Translations under genes and position numbers: made by a program
Assembly: GCA_964624795.1 (NCBI GenBank)
Contig: CAZUZS010000003.1
Coordinates: 1-64,000, forward strand
Direction of reading: 5' to 3'
DNA: 64,000 nucleotides
Origin: CAZUZS01 sp964624795
GTDB lineage: Bacteria; Calditrichota; Calditrichia; RBG-13-44-9
Notes under the pieces: generated by a model
Seen by the model: the letters and a program-made list of their open reading frames with translations, nothing else
Told to the model about the DNA's origin: nothing
The model's database searches: none
Shown here: one piece after another, positions 45,533 to 55,303 of the stretch
Layout: each line of letters begins with the position of its first letter
Numbering within the stretch: the first letter of the stretch is position 1

Positions 45533-46819
45533 GTGGAAAAGAAGGAATGGGCCTACTCAATACTCATGACTTTCATTCTACCCATGATCTTGCTTTCGCT
45601 TGTCAGCCAGGGTTATTCCCAGTTCGACGAGTTGAATGGACTGGAAATGAAAACCGATTCCGTGAAATGCAAGCCGGACACCCTGACCACCTCTTACGAC
45701 AAATTCAAAGCAGATAATCTGGATCCGCAGCAATTGGGTATTTGGTACAGCCTCGCGCGCGAGGAATACAAATACAAGAACTACAAGCGAGCTATACCAT
45801 ATTATTGGAAAGTGCTGGTGAACGACAGTACCGGCAAGTTTAATATCGTCTACTCCAAATTGGCTGACTGCTACTACAACCTGAACCAGCCGGATAGTGT
45901 TTTTATAGTCGTTTACCGGGGGCTGGATCTATATCCGGATAACGCACGATTGCACTATTGGGCCGGGTTTGTTCACGATGTCCTGGGACAGACCAAATGC
46001 GCCATTCCGCAATACGAAGCGCTTGTCAAAGAAAGCCCGGAGGAGAAATCGTATTGGGAGAAACTGTCCTATCTTTATTATAAAGAAGACGACCCCAAGG
46101 CGATACAGGCACAGCAAAAAGTAGTTGAGCTGGAACCCGGTAACGCAGAGGCTTCCCGCCTGCTGGTGGAAATCATGCAGCATTTTGGCGAGGACCCTAT
46201 TGAGGCACTTAAAATAACCTATTTAAATGACACGACTAATGTTCCGAATGCGATGAGTTACGGCAAGGCATTATTTGAAAGAGGTTCGTACAAAGACGCA
46301 CTTGTTCCGTTTAACTCGGCCATAACCCAGCAGCCAAAGAACACCACCGCCCTGGAGTATATCGGTCGCTGCTATGAAGGGCTGAACCAGCTTTCAACGG
46401 CATTACGGTATTACAAGAACATCCTGCAAATTGAGCCAAAAAACGTAAACGTAACTTGCCTTGCCGCATCTGTCTATTCACGGTTGAACGATTTTACAAC
46501 TGCTCGCAGCTATGTTAATAAAGCCGAGAGGATCGACCCTGAAAGTGGTCTCCCGCACATGGTTATGAGCGAAGTCTACGAAAATGCGGTAACCTACTGC
46601 TCCAATAAGCGGAATGACAACAAATTTACCTACGAGGACAAACTGGTTTACCGGCTGTCGCAGGAAGAGCTGCGGAAAGCTGCCAGGGATCCCAATTATG
46701 CTTCGGATGCAAAACGACGAATTGGTCAGTTGGAATCGCTCGTGCCAACAACCGAAGATCTGTTCATGCATCAAAATCGGTTAATGCCGAAAGATGCCTG
46801 TTATAATTGGATTAAATAG
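45533..46819 (+). CDS. Secreted TPR-repeat protein
   Basis: 428 residues from GTG 45533; AAAGGAGG 6 bases upstream decides this start over ATG 45488, which has no ribosome-binding site. The signal peptide lies at about residues 5-30 (ILPMILLSLVSQGYSQ), followed by repeated tetratricopeptide units (about 80-350), for example YKRAIPYYWKVL, ALEYIGRCYEGLNQLSTALR and NVTCLAASVYSRLNDFTTAR. TPR proteins of this kind scaffold protein complexes in the periplasm. It completes the lipoprotein-barrel-TPR operon. Confidence 0.85.
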   Translation: MEKKEWAYSILMTFILPMILLSLVSQGYSQFDELNGLEMKTDSVKCKPDTLTTSYDKFKADNLDPQQLGIWYSLAREEYKYKNYKRAIPYYWKVLVNDSTGKFNIVYSKLADCYYNLNQPDSVFIVVYRGLDLYPDNARLHYWAGFVHDVLGQTKCAIPQYEALVKESPEEKSYWEKLSYLYYKEDDPKAIQAQQKVVELEPGNAEASRLLVEIMQHFGEDPIEALKITYLNDTTNVPNAMSYGKALFERGSYKDALVPFNSAITQQPKNTTALEYIGRCYEGLNQLSTALRYYKNILQIEPKNVNVTCLAASVYSRLNDFTTARSYVNKAERIDPESGLPHMVMSEVYENAVTYCSNKRNDNKFTYEDKLVYRLSQEELRKAARDPNYASDAKRRIGQLESLVPTTEDLFMHQNRLMPKDACYNWIK

Positions 46820-46968
46820 CTTTCTTACGGGGCACCTTCTTGATCGTCAAGAGGTCAGGAGTGCGTTTATTGAGTAAGATTTCTTAATCGAATAGAGCAT
46901 TTTAAATTGATATATCGGGAATGGATAAGTTCTCACACTCAGCAGTGATACTAGATAAATCATTTTTT

Positions 46969-47007
46969 AACTGCCGCAGGCGCACAGCTTGTGGCAGTTT
47001 TATTTTT
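46969..47007 (+). terminator. Terminator-like hairpin between the TPR gene and glyA
   Basis: AACTGCCGCA and TGTGGCAGTT pair (10 bases, one G-U) through an 11-base loop, then TTTATTTTT follows. It lies about 150 bases after the TPR stop and 70 bases before the glyA start, so it may end the envelope operon or attenuate glyA. Confidence 0.7.
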
Positions 47008-47077
47008 GAATGATGATATTCAAATAAGTCCCGGCTTGTCGAGATCTTATCCTGCAATCACAGATGGAGGAAAATTT

Positions 47078-48385
47078 ATGTTGGAATACCTGAAACAATC
47101 AGACCCGGAAATCTTCGAGGCGGTAAAGGGAGAAATTGATCGGGAAAATCATACGTTGGAATTAATTGCTTCCGAAAATTTTGTGAGTAAATCGGTTCTC
47201 CAAACCGCCGGCAGCGTAATGACCAATAAATATGCGGAAGGCTACCCCGGCAAACGCTATTACGGCGGCTGCGAGTGGGTGGACAAAGCAGAGAATTTGG
47301 CACGCGAAAGAGCTTGTAAACTATTTAGTGCCGAATACGCAAATGTGCAGCCTCATTCCGGCACGCAGGCCAACATGGCAATCTATTTCACATTTTGCCA
47401 ACCGGGTGACACGGTTCTGGGAATGAACCTCGCCCACGGCGGCCACCTCTCGCATGGCAGCCCGGTCAATTTCTCGGGAAAAATGTACAACATAGTAGCT
47501 TACGGTGTCAAGAAAGAAACCGGCTACATTGACCTGGATGACGTGCGGAACAAAGCACGGGAACACAAGCCGCGTCTCATCATCCTGGGCGCCAGCGCAT
47601 ACAGCCGTTTTTATCCTTTCGAGGAATTCCGGGAGATCGCGGATGAGGTCGGTGCCATTCTTATGGCCGATATTGCCCACCCGGCCGGGCTGGTTGCTGC
47701 CGGCTTGCACCCAAGCCCGATCCCGCATTGCGATGTCGTGACGACCACAACCCACAAAACATTGCGGGGTCCGCGCGGTGGCATGGTTCTGATTGGCAAG
47801 GACAAAGAGAACGACATGGGAATCGTTGCTCCCAAATCCGGACGGGTAAAAATGCTGTCCGAAGTCATGGACAGCACGGTGATGCCGGGAATCCAGGGCG
47901 GCCCACTGATGCACGTTATCGCCGCCAAAGCCGTGGCATTTAAGGAAGCCATGCAGCCTGCATTCAAAGAATACGCTGCGCAAATCATTTCCAATGCGAA
48001 AACGCTTGCAGCGGAGCTGGTCGAAATCGGCTACGACATCATTTCCGGCGGCACCGACAATCACGTCATGTTAGTGGATCTGACCAAGACCGGCATAACC
48101 GGCAAAGATGCGGAAAACGCCCTGCACGCTGCCGGAATCACGGTAAACAAGAATATGGTGCCGTTCGATGAACGCAGCCCGTTCGTCACCAGTGGTATCC
48201 GCCTGGGAACACCGGCGCTCACCACGCGCGGTTTCAAACAGCCCGAGATGAAGCAGGTTGCCCGCCTCATTGACCGGGTTCTCAAAAATATCGGAGATGA
48301 AGAGACCTACGGCCAGGTGAAAGGGGAAGTAAAGGAGATGTGCTCCGCTTTTCCGCTCTACGATTTCGGCAAAGAACTCGATTAA
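47078..48385 (+). CDS. glyA: Serine hydroxymethyltransferase
   Basis: 435 residues from ATG 47078 (GGAGG 7 bases upstream); a frame to 46991 would add 29 residues and contains the terminator hairpin. It interconverts serine and glycine with tetrahydrofolate. The PLP lysine is in VVTTTTHKTLRGPRGG near 225, the N-terminus has LIASENFVS near 29, and YAEGYPGKRYYGGCEWVD near 50-67 is the active-site loop. The length is typical. Confidence 0.97.
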   Translation: MLEYLKQSDPEIFEAVKGEIDRENHTLELIASENFVSKSVLQTAGSVMTNKYAEGYPGKRYYGGCEWVDKAENLARERACKLFSAEYANVQPHSGTQANMAIYFTFCQPGDTVLGMNLAHGGHLSHGSPVNFSGKMYNIVAYGVKKETGYIDLDDVRNKAREHKPRLIILGASAYSRFYPFEEFREIADEVGAILMADIAHPAGLVAAGLHPSPIPHCDVVTTTTHKTLRGPRGGMVLIGKDKENDMGIVAPKSGRVKMLSEVMDSTVMPGIQGGPLMHVIAAKAVAFKEAMQPAFKEYAAQIISNAKTLAAELVEIGYDIISGGTDNHVMLVDLTKTGITGKDAENALHAAGITVNKNMVPFDERSPFVTSGIRLGTPALTTRGFKQPEMKQVARLIDRVLKNIGDEETYGQVKGEVKEMCSAFPLYDFGKELD

Positions 48386-48421
48386 GAACCCGTTCTTGCC
48401 TGTAACTGGTTTCCAGGTCCT

Positions 48422-48457
48422 CGAAGGCCATTTCCCGCGGTGGAGAAATGGTCTTCG
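48422..48457. terminator. Hairpin between convergent glyA and DUF2911 genes
   Basis: CGAAGGCCATTTC (48422-48434) and GAAATGGTCTTCG (48445-48457) form a 13-base stem (one G-U) with a 10-base loop. No T-run follows on either strand, so it may act as a bidirectional barrier or mRNA end stabiliser. Confidence 0.45.
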
Positions 48458-48493
48458 TCAAGTTGCTTCACAGATTTCTGGCTGGAGGGGTGC

Positions 48494-49336
48494 CTATCTT
48501 TTCTTCCAGTCATCCAGCAATTTTTGCATTTGCTCCAGGTTGAACGGCGCCTGCTTCATCGTTTTGGCCATACCCAGTGCTTTCTCCATGGCGGCGATGG
48601 CTTCCTGGTGCTGGCCTTCATGCTCGAAATAGCGGGCCGCCAGGCTGGTGTTCCAGTAATTTTCATCTACCGCTATCGATATTTCCAGCCATTTAAGCCC
48701 TTCATCCAAATTTGCCTCATTTTGCAGCGCGAAGTTGGCTGCCCGGTAGGGCGTTCCCCAGTTAATCTGCTTCCTGGCCTGGGCAAATACCAGCGAATCC
48801 ACCTGCACCTGGACTGTAAAAGGCAATCTTAATTTTTCCCACCTCAGCACAACATCTGCCGACGAATCCGCCAGGTTATCGAAATAGAACATCATGCGCT
48901 CCAGGAACGGGGCCTCCTGCGGCTTCACCTGGATTCGCAGCGCATCTTCCTTTTCATCGTAGTTGAAAGCCCCATCCTGGTCCGGATTGTTGTTAAAAAT
49001 GACCGTCCATTCGTCCTTTCCGGGAATCGTAAAAAGCGCATATTTCCCTTTGGCCAGCGTGCTGCCGTTTATCTGCACATCCTCGGAAAAAGAAATGGCG
49101 GTTGCCTCGTTCGCGCCGGTCCGCCAAATCTTGTCGTAAGGTACCAGGCCGCCCCAGATGACTCTCCCTTTTACGCCCGGCCGGGAGTAGGTGATTTCGA
49201 TATCTGTGACACCCACTGTCTGAGACACGCTGGCCTTGGTGCTGAGCCGCGGCAGCTCCAGTTGTGCCTGCAATATTCCGACGCTCAGCAGAACGATTGA
49301 GAAAATCATTATCATAACAAATCGATGATGCCTCAT
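48494..49336 (-). CDS. DUF2911 secreted protein with C-terminal repeat region
   Basis: 280 residues from ATG 49336. A signal peptide ends near LQAQ at 25. Residues about 35-170 are the DUF2911 domain: ITYSRPGVKGRVIWGGLVPY near 48-67, WRTGANEATAISFS near 71-84, and KGKYALFTIPGKDEWTVIFN near 95-114. The rest contains TPR-like helices (AISVDENYWNTSLAARYFEHE-like pattern near 228-249). The family is common in Bacteroidota/FCB; its function is not known. Confidence 0.92.
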   Translation of the reverse strand: MRHHRFVMIMIFSIVLLSVGILQAQLELPRLSTKASVSQTVGVTDIEITYSRPGVKGRVIWGGLVPYDKIWRTGANEATAISFSEDVQINGSTLAKGKYALFTIPGKDEWTVIFNNNPDQDGAFNYDEKEDALRIQVKPQEAPFLERMMFYFDNLADSSADVVLRWEKLRLPFTVQVQVDSLVFAQARKQINWGTPYRAANFALQNEANLDEGLKWLEISIAVDENYWNTSLAARYFEHEGQHQEAIAAMEKALGMAKTMKQAPFNLEQMQKLLDDWKKR

Positions 49337-49623
49337 AGACTTCCTCCGAAAATTTGGTTAATTCAATATAACAGTTAGAAATGCAATACGGATTTTGTGC
49401 CCACCCAAAGATCCAGGCGGCATATGAAACGTGACAAATTAATACAATTTTGGAAGGGTCACAAGATATTATCGGTTGGGAATTAATTATTGCTCATCTT
49501 TTTAGGGGTAGATAGAATTGGGAAAACCGGCAATTTCCCGCGCACTTCCAGCCGGGACAGCAGGTTGTTGTGCCCCGCGTCGGAGATTCCCTCATAGTCC
49601 ACGGGTGCTGAAAAACTGCATGA

Positions 49624-50628
49624 TTAAGTCGTTTTCCGCATGGTTTTGCTTTTTGCCTGATCGCCCGTTATGAACCGGTTGATTTTTTCTGTTAACCAGG
49701 TGCCGGCCCTGGTTTGGTCACGATTCAAAAATTCGGAGACAACCTGGGCCACTTGCGTTGTCCTTAAATATCCATACGATTTGTGTGGATTGTACTTGCC
49801 AAGATACTCGTAGTCGTTTTCCACAATCTGATCGACTGCCCGAACTCCCAGACTATTCTCATCATAATCGTCTGCCAGATTATAATTCATGGTTACCTTG
49901 TCATCCAGATCAGAGAAATTATACCAGCCATTTACCACATTCTCCGGGGTTCGCAACCTGATTCGTCCACCTTTATCCTTCTCCTGCTCCGCTGAAATTT
50001 TCCCCATCACAATCGGCTGCCCCAACGGGGAACCAATCGTTACCAGGGTATCGATCTTGACTTCAGGTGTGTAACGGGTTAACACATCGTAGGCGACAAT
50101 TGATCCCATCGAATGGGCAATCAGCATGATATCCTTCTTACGGTGTTTTCGAAGCGTTGTCGCCAACTTTTCACGAATCACCTCTTTGGCAAAGACTTCC
50201 GAATTATCGGCATCCGGCTGTTTGGCGGAGTAGTAAGATTCAAGGTCTTTAAAATATTTGCGGATGATTAGTTCGGCAACCTGCGGAAAATTGAGGGTCA
50301 TATCTTCATTCAGGAATATCTTGTCCATTCCCTTCTCCAGCAAATCGAGGGCCATGCGGCGCAGCCTGTTCGGTGGCCTTCGAACGGAATTGCGGGAAGG
50401 AGCGTAGGGAAACTCAAGATAAAGCACATTTTCTTTATCCACGATCCGGGGATCAAGCGGTTGCGGATGAAGAAAATTGGCCCAGTAAACCATATCAAAT
50501 CTAAAAAGCTGGAATGGATGGCCGATGCCCTTCAATCCCTCCCTGAGAGAAATCCGCCACCATTTTTTCAGCAGTTTTTCCGGCGGCTTGTTTCCCAGGC
50601 CGTGGATACCGATGATGATTTTCGTCAT
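49624..50628 (-). CDS. Alpha/beta-hydrolase-fold protein (lipase-like)
   Basis: 334 residues from ATG 50628. The N-terminus IIIGIHGLGNKPPE near 4-17 is the oxyanion-hole region. The nucleophile elbow is MLIAHSMGSIVAYD near 169-182, with GHSMG-like catalytic Ser, and the following DTLVTIGSPLG near 193 fits a PGAP1/lipase-type fold. A catalytic His is probably in NPHKSYGYL near 295. No signal peptide is seen. Substrate unknown. Confidence 0.85.
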   Translation of the reverse strand: MTKIIIGIHGLGNKPPEKLLKKWWRISLREGLKGIGHPFQLFRFDMVYWANFLHPQPLDPRIVDKENVLYLEFPYAPSRNSVRRPPNRLRRMALDLLEKGMDKIFLNEDMTLNFPQVAELIIRKYFKDLESYYSAKQPDADNSEVFAKEVIREKLATTLRKHRKKDIMLIAHSMGSIVAYDVLTRYTPEVKIDTLVTIGSPLGQPIVMGKISAEQEKDKGGRIRLRTPENVVNGWYNFSDLDDKVTMNYNLADDYDENSLGVRAVDQIVENDYEYLGKYNPHKSYGYLRTTQVAQVVSEFLNRDQTRAGTWLTEKINRFITGDQAKSKTMRKTT

Positions 50629-51089
50629 TTGCCATTTTCCCCGAATACACCTGCTTCATCTTAAATTTGAACAATAAAATCGAAGGATGCAAACGGCGGA
50701 TGAATGATTAAGAGTATGGATAGAGTGTGGAGCACGACTCCCGGGATAATGCGCGAAGGGATCTTTCAAGAATAACTGTTGGCCCGGATGATGTAATAGA
50801 TTGATCGCAAAATTTTGCGGATATTTATTGACCTGCGTGATTCCTGTATGGTATATTTTCACGGCCTAAATTTGAGCAAAATATTTCGAAAAAGACAACG
50901 GCAACAATATTGGCAATCTGCAACAGGACCGGCTTTCCAGCAAAGGCTATAGATATTTTTTAAGGCCGGTCAGCAGCGCGAACAGCAAAGAATAATTATT
51001 TTTAATAAGAACCAGGATGACTGATTAAATTGACAGGATTAATTCGATTCGCTTAAGCGTTTCACCCCAATTATACCGGACACGGAACC
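50629..51089. other. Divergent intergenic region before the thioesterase gene
   Basis: 461 bases with no supported gene, RNA or repeat. It separates the divergent hydrolase and thioesterase genes. Confidence 0.45.
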
Positions 51090-51551
51090 ATGACTTCCAA
51101 AAAATCAGAAACAATCAGAAGCTGGGAAATTGTCTTTCCCAACGACGCTAACCCAATCGGCACCATGTTTGGCGGGAAACTTATGGCAATGATGGATATA
51201 ACCGCCGGCATCGCCGCTTCGCGCTATGCCGGGAAGATAGTGGTAACCGCTTCCACCGAAGCCATCATCTTTCACAATCCGGTGCGAATCGGAGACCGCA
51301 TTGAAATTGTGGCACGGGTTGCATGGACCGGCAGATCTTCCATGGTAGTTAAGGTGGAGGTTTTCGCCGAACATCCGACGGTCGGGCGCAGAGATCACTG
51401 CACAACCGCCCATTTCAATTTTGTAGCGCTTAATGAAAATAAAAAACCCGCTCCGGTGCCGCATCTGCTGGTCGAAACGGAGGAAGAAAAAAGGGATTTT
51501 GAAATTGCCGCAGCGGTCAAGAAACAGGCGCTCCAAAGAAAAGGTTCATAA
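51090..51551 (+). CDS. Acyl-CoA thioesterase, hotdog fold (YciA-like)
   Basis: 153 residues from ATG 51090. The hotdog core is visible: FPNDANPIGTMFGGKLMAMM near 17-36 with the catalytic Asn/Asp region, DITAGIAASRYAGKIVVTAS near 37-56, and FHNPVRIGDRIEIVARVAWT near 63-82. These enzymes hydrolyse acyl-CoA thioesters. It stands alone. Confidence 0.92.
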   Translation: MTSKKSETIRSWEIVFPNDANPIGTMFGGKLMAMMDITAGIAASRYAGKIVVTASTEAIIFHNPVRIGDRIEIVARVAWTGRSSMVVKVEVFAEHPTVGRRDHCTTAHFNFVALNENKKPAPVPHLLVETEEEKRDFEIAAAVKKQALQRKGS

Positions 51552-51659
51552 ACAATGAAAATGTCCCGCTTTTAAGAACCGCCAGTCCCACAAATCGAAT
51601 AGCATTGCAGATCTGCTAACATTAGCGTAATTGCGTCGCCTTAGTCAGGAGGAGAAATT

Positions 51660-52367
51660 ATGGACTACAATCAGGATTTCACAGGTTTCCCAAAAGCCGG
51701 AGTACAGTTTCTGGAAGATCTGGCAAATAATAACGATAAAGTTTGGTTCAACAAGAACCGCACGATTTACGATGAACAGGTTTTGCAGCCTGCCCGGCTT
51801 TTCGTTATGGAAATGGGAAAGCGACTCGAAAAGGTGGCTCCGGGAGTTATCGCCGATCCCCGTGTTGATCAATCCATATTTCGCATTTACCGGGACATTC
51901 GTTTCAGCCCGAACAAGATGCCGTTCAAAACGCACCTGGGTATCTTCTTTTGGGAAGGCTCAGGAAAAAAAATGGAAAGCTCCGGATTCTATTTTCACCT
52001 CGAACCACCCAATATTTTGTTGGCTGCCGGGATGCACATTTTTCCCGATTACCTGCTGAGGCCTTACCGGGATACCGTCATCGATCCATTGAGGAGTGCG
52101 CCACTCTTGGAAGCGTTGAAAAGCGTGCAGAACAAAAAGGAATATTTAATAGGTGATGTGCACTATAAAAGGGTCCCGCGCGGCTATGATGCAGACCATC
52201 CCAACGCCGAGCTTCTTCGATATAATGGTCTTTATTCCTATATTGAGATACCCATACCGGAAGAATTATTTACTTCGCAGCTTCCGGACTTTTGCTTTCA
52301 GAAATTTAAGGACATGGCGCCGCTGCACCACTGGTTGTACGAACTGACTGAACACGTCAAATCATAA
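51660..52367 (+). CDS. DUF2461 family protein
   Basis: 235 residues from ATG 51660 (AGGAGGAG upstream). The family pattern FTGFPKAGVQFLEDLANNND at the N-terminus, WFNKNRTIYDE near 29, RIYRDIRFSPNKMPFKTHLG near 79-98 and GFYFHLEPPNILLAAGMH near 114-131 matches DUF2461 (TIGR02453). The function of this widespread family is not known; no signal or membrane segment. Confidence 0.93.
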   Translation: MDYNQDFTGFPKAGVQFLEDLANNNDKVWFNKNRTIYDEQVLQPARLFVMEMGKRLEKVAPGVIADPRVDQSIFRIYRDIRFSPNKMPFKTHLGIFFWEGSGKKMESSGFYFHLEPPNILLAAGMHIFPDYLLRPYRDTVIDPLRSAPLLEALKSVQNKKEYLIGDVHYKRVPRGYDADHPNAELLRYNGLYSYIEIPIPEELFTSQLPDFCFQKFKDMAPLHHWLYELTEHVKS

Positions 52368-52595
52368 CCGCCGGACGATAATAAATAGGGGACGGAAAAA
52401 TTTTGATATATCTTCTTAATCTGTAGGCGTGCAACTATTGGAGGGGAATTGGCATTCAAATAAAAATATACTGCTCAACCCTCTTTTTGAATCGATTTAA
52501 CGGGCCGAATTTCCTTTTCTGACCATCCGGCCCGCCCCTCTCCAACTCCCGATGTTATCCCCTTTGGATCCGACTACCGACACTTCTTTATCGTA

Positions 52596-53126
52596 TTATT
52601 TGATTTGTCCACGAATCTCGCCATCCGGGTACTTTTTAGTATGCACCTGAACATAAGTGCTGTCTTCCGCCATAAGCTTTTTAAGATCGGCTATTGTTTT
52701 GCCCTTCAAGGGGCCGTCCAGATTAGTTGCGGTGATCACACCTTCCGCCAATAAGCCATTGACGGGGCCCGGAAGAATTTCCGGCGGGGGGCCGGAAACA
52801 GGATACAGCCAGACCAGAATCGGCCCGTTCTCGCTGGGCGATCCCTTATGAATATGTGCCATCATTGCGCTGTCAATATTGGAAACCGTTAGTCTATAAT
52901 GGATTTTGGTACTGTCTCCATTGAATTTGAACAACGCTTCCCCGCTGGCTTTTGTCTCTACAGAATCGGGAACTTCATTTTTGCCGGATAATGCCGCCAC
53001 AAAATTAGAGTTCTGTTTGGTCAGGCTCTGCGCTGTTTGCGAGGTCTCCTTTTCCTTTTTTTGACCGCATCCTGCAATTAACGCTGCAAACAGAAACAAA
53101 AAACCCAAATACTTTATGCCTTTCAT
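52596..53126 (-). CDS. CHRD-domain lipoprotein
   Basis: 176 residues from ATG 53126 (GGAGG upstream). Signal with lipobox FAALIAGC near 13-20. A CHRD domain covers about 42-175: FVAALSGKNEVPDSVETKAS, AMMAHIHKGSPSENGPILVW and YVQVHTKKYPDGEIRGQI. CHRD domains occur in chordin and in many bacterial secreted proteins; function unknown. Confidence 0.93.
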   Translation of the reverse strand: MKGIKYLGFLFLFAALIAGCGQKKEKETSQTAQSLTKQNSNFVAALSGKNEVPDSVETKASGEALFKFNGDSTKIHYRLTVSNIDSAMMAHIHKGSPSENGPILVWLYPVSGPPPEILPGPVNGLLAEGVITATNLDGPLKGKTIADLKKLMAEDSTYVQVHTKKYPDGEIRGQIK

Positions 53127-53615
53127 ACAACTCCTCCCGTTAATCGATTTATCTTTGCATCACGCCGGCCGGAGTTTAGCGGGGAGCACTCCGCCTTGTG
53201 TTGAAATAGAAGCAACTCCCCAAAATTTCTGCTTTATTATCTCCCGAAGCCGGAATCATCATTTCCTGTAATATCGCACAATTCATCATTATACTGCTCT
53301 CCTGCGACACGCAGTGCTGCCTTTGAAAAGGCAGTCAATTAATTGTAAGATTTCCGGATGAAGATATTGTGAAGAATTGCGGGCATTATGAAGGATTCAC
53401 GAATTGATTGGCATACACAACAGGAACTGCAAATACGTGGTGGAAAATGATCGGATTTTTCCTGCATAGCCGATCTATTTAAAGAGAAGCCGCGACCGGT
53501 GGGAGGATTGTGCAAAACAACGAAACCGCGAGTGGGAAGAATCAGCCGGATTTTTCGACAACTATTTTTCGATTTGGAGGATAGCCGCCTCGTCAACTCG
53601 GATTTTCGCGAAATT
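53127..53615. other. Intergenic region between CHRD and LEA-type genes
   Basis: 489 bases, mixed composition. A minus-strand frame at 53339-53596 exists but shows no family features, no ribosome-binding site of note and unusual Cys/Arg composition; I consider it non-coding. Nothing else is recognised. Confidence 0.4.
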
Positions 53616-54494
53616 TCAGCGCAATATGTTTAACTTGCCTGCCATGTCGATGGGGAGGTTCACTTTATTCATTATCGGGATAGATGTTTTCAAATCCACG
53701 TTGCCCTGAAAACGATAATCAATAGCGCTCTTTTGCATCAAAACCTGGTAAAGTGTCTGCCCCATTTGCGCGAATTTTATCGATACAGGGATCGTGAGCG
53801 TGTTTTCGCCGCTCTTGCCAATTTGCAGCATCTCCGGTACAGCGCCCGTTACCCACGATTGCCCACTGATTTCAAGGTTATACTTAAGATTATCGAATGA
53901 CATTGCAAATGCATTTGGATTGCTGACTTTCAGCTCCAATTCCAGGTCTGCTCCGCTAAAGCTCATTTTTTTAACGCGCAGCGAATTCACTTTTATGACG
54001 GGCAATTTAGGGAGCGGGATGTAACCCTCTTTGCTTACCGGAAATTGCCTGTCCCCAATGACCGGTAATTCAAAATCGAGGCCCAGAGATATTTTGTATG
54101 CAGCGCTGTCTTCATTTTTCATTGATTGGAAGGTTTTGTACAAGTCGGAAAATCGGAGTGTCATTGGAATACCGATGCTGTTCTCCCCCATTGATGGCAG
54201 AACTACCTTGTTGTCCTGCCGTCCCTTTACGAAGGAATTTCCATTGATATCCAAATCATAATCAAATCCCCTTAGGGTGGCGGACAGCCTGTTAGGGTTT
54301 TTGATCTGGAGATCGGTCACCAGGGTTAGTGAATCGAAGGTGAGATCGGTTAGCCTTACCGTTTTTATGCTCAACTCAGGCTTCTTAATCTGGGAAAGGT
54401 CCCGGATGGTCTGGCAGCCTGCGAACAGCCCGACCAATACAAAAATGGCGATCAACCTGTGCCACCAAGTATTCGCGCGAGAAGCTTGATTCAT
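53616..54494 (-). CDS. Lipoprotein with two LEA14/WHy-type domains
   Basis: 292 residues from ATG 54494 (GGAGG upstream). Lipobox VGLFAGC near 21-27. Two similar beta-sandwich units follow, about 35-150 and 160-290, each with the pattern LVTDLQIKNPNRLSATLRGF / LELKVSNPNAFAMSFDNLKY and a conserved NSxxxG-type turn. This is the water-stress/hypersensitive-response (LEA type 2) family in envelope lipoproteins. Function unknown. Confidence 0.9.
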   Translation of the reverse strand: MNQASRANTWWHRLIAIFVLVGLFAGCQTIRDLSQIKKPELSIKTVRLTDLTFDSLTLVTDLQIKNPNRLSATLRGFDYDLDINGNSFVKGRQDNKVVLPSMGENSIGIPMTLRFSDLYKTFQSMKNEDSAAYKISLGLDFELPVIGDRQFPVSKEGYIPLPKLPVIKVNSLRVKKMSFSGADLELELKVSNPNAFAMSFDNLKYNLEISGQSWVTGAVPEMLQIGKSGENTLTIPVSIKFAQMGQTLYQVLMQKSAIDYRFQGNVDLKTSIPIMNKVNLPIDMAGKLNILR

Positions 54495-54821
54495 AGAAAT
54501 TCCTCCACTTTCAGTCTAACCTACAGCAGTCGAATGCTTTCATACCTATTCATTCCGAAGATAATTTATTGACTTTTGTTTAAAAAGACAAATCTTTCAG
54601 CGCGGTCTTACCCTTTCCTGCAAGGCAAGTTTCTAAAAAGCCAGGACGGGATCCGAAAATGAGGTTTGCAACAGGCGGGCGTCATTATTAACGGAACTGC
54701 GGGCCACACTTCCAAGCACCACATCGAAAATGGCATATCGCAATTTTCAAATTTGTTTACGCGCGATTGTGTCGTATTTTGACCGGAAATTTTTGATTGA
54801 TAAGGAGAAGGAATCCGGAAC
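54495..54821. other. Divergent region upstream of the EVE-domain gene
   Basis: 327 bases without gene, RNA or repeat that I can support. The EVE gene has AAGGAGAAGGA upstream. Confidence 0.4.
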
Positions 54822-55292
54822 ATGAATTACTGGCTTTTCAAATCCGATCCGGAAGAATTTGGCTGGGAAGATCTGAAAAAAGCGGCAGACAAAACCTCCC
54901 ACTGGGACGGCGTGAGAAACTACCAGGCACGGAATAATATGAAACAGATGCGGAATGGCGATCTGGCGCTGTTTTACCACAGCATTGTGAAGCCACAGGT
55001 GATAACAGGCATAGTGAAAATTGTCCGGGAGGCTTATCCCGATTTTACCCAGTTCGATCCGGCCAACGAACATTATGATCCTAAAAGCAGCAAAGAGGAT
55101 CCGCGCTGGTTTATGGTAGATGTTCGGTTTGAACGGGAATTCGACCAACCACTGACCATCGACGAGATGAAGGAGATGACTGCTCTTCACACAATGGCAC
55201 TTTTCCGGAACTCGCGATTATCGGTTCAACCGGTGACAGCCAGGGAGTGGAAAATCATAATGGATTTGGCTGGCAGGGAATTGCAATCATAA
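54822..55292 (+). CDS. EVE-domain protein (THYN1-like)
   Basis: 156 residues from ATG 54822. The EVE fold is clear: YWLFKSDPEEFGWEDLKKA near 3-21, WDGVRNYQARNNMKQMRNGD near 28-47, FYHSIVKPQVITGIVKIVRE near 51-70 and PRWFMVDVRFER near 93-104. EVE domains bind modified DNA or RNA bases, and in bacteria they occur beside restriction and defence genes. Here the next gene is acpS, 11 bases on, so a link to the R-M pair at 30-32 kb is only speculative. Confidence 0.93.
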   Translation: MNYWLFKSDPEEFGWEDLKKAADKTSHWDGVRNYQARNNMKQMRNGDLALFYHSIVKPQVITGIVKIVREAYPDFTQFDPANEHYDPKSSKEDPRWFMVDVRFEREFDQPLTIDEMKEMTALHTMALFRNSRLSVQPVTAREWKIIMDLAGRELQS

Positions 55293-55303
55293 GGAGAAAA
55301 CAA

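Noticed and set aside
53339..53596. 85-codon minus-strand frame in the CHRD/LEA gap
   Set aside because: Arg/Cys/Ser-rich composition, no start signal and no family resemblance.
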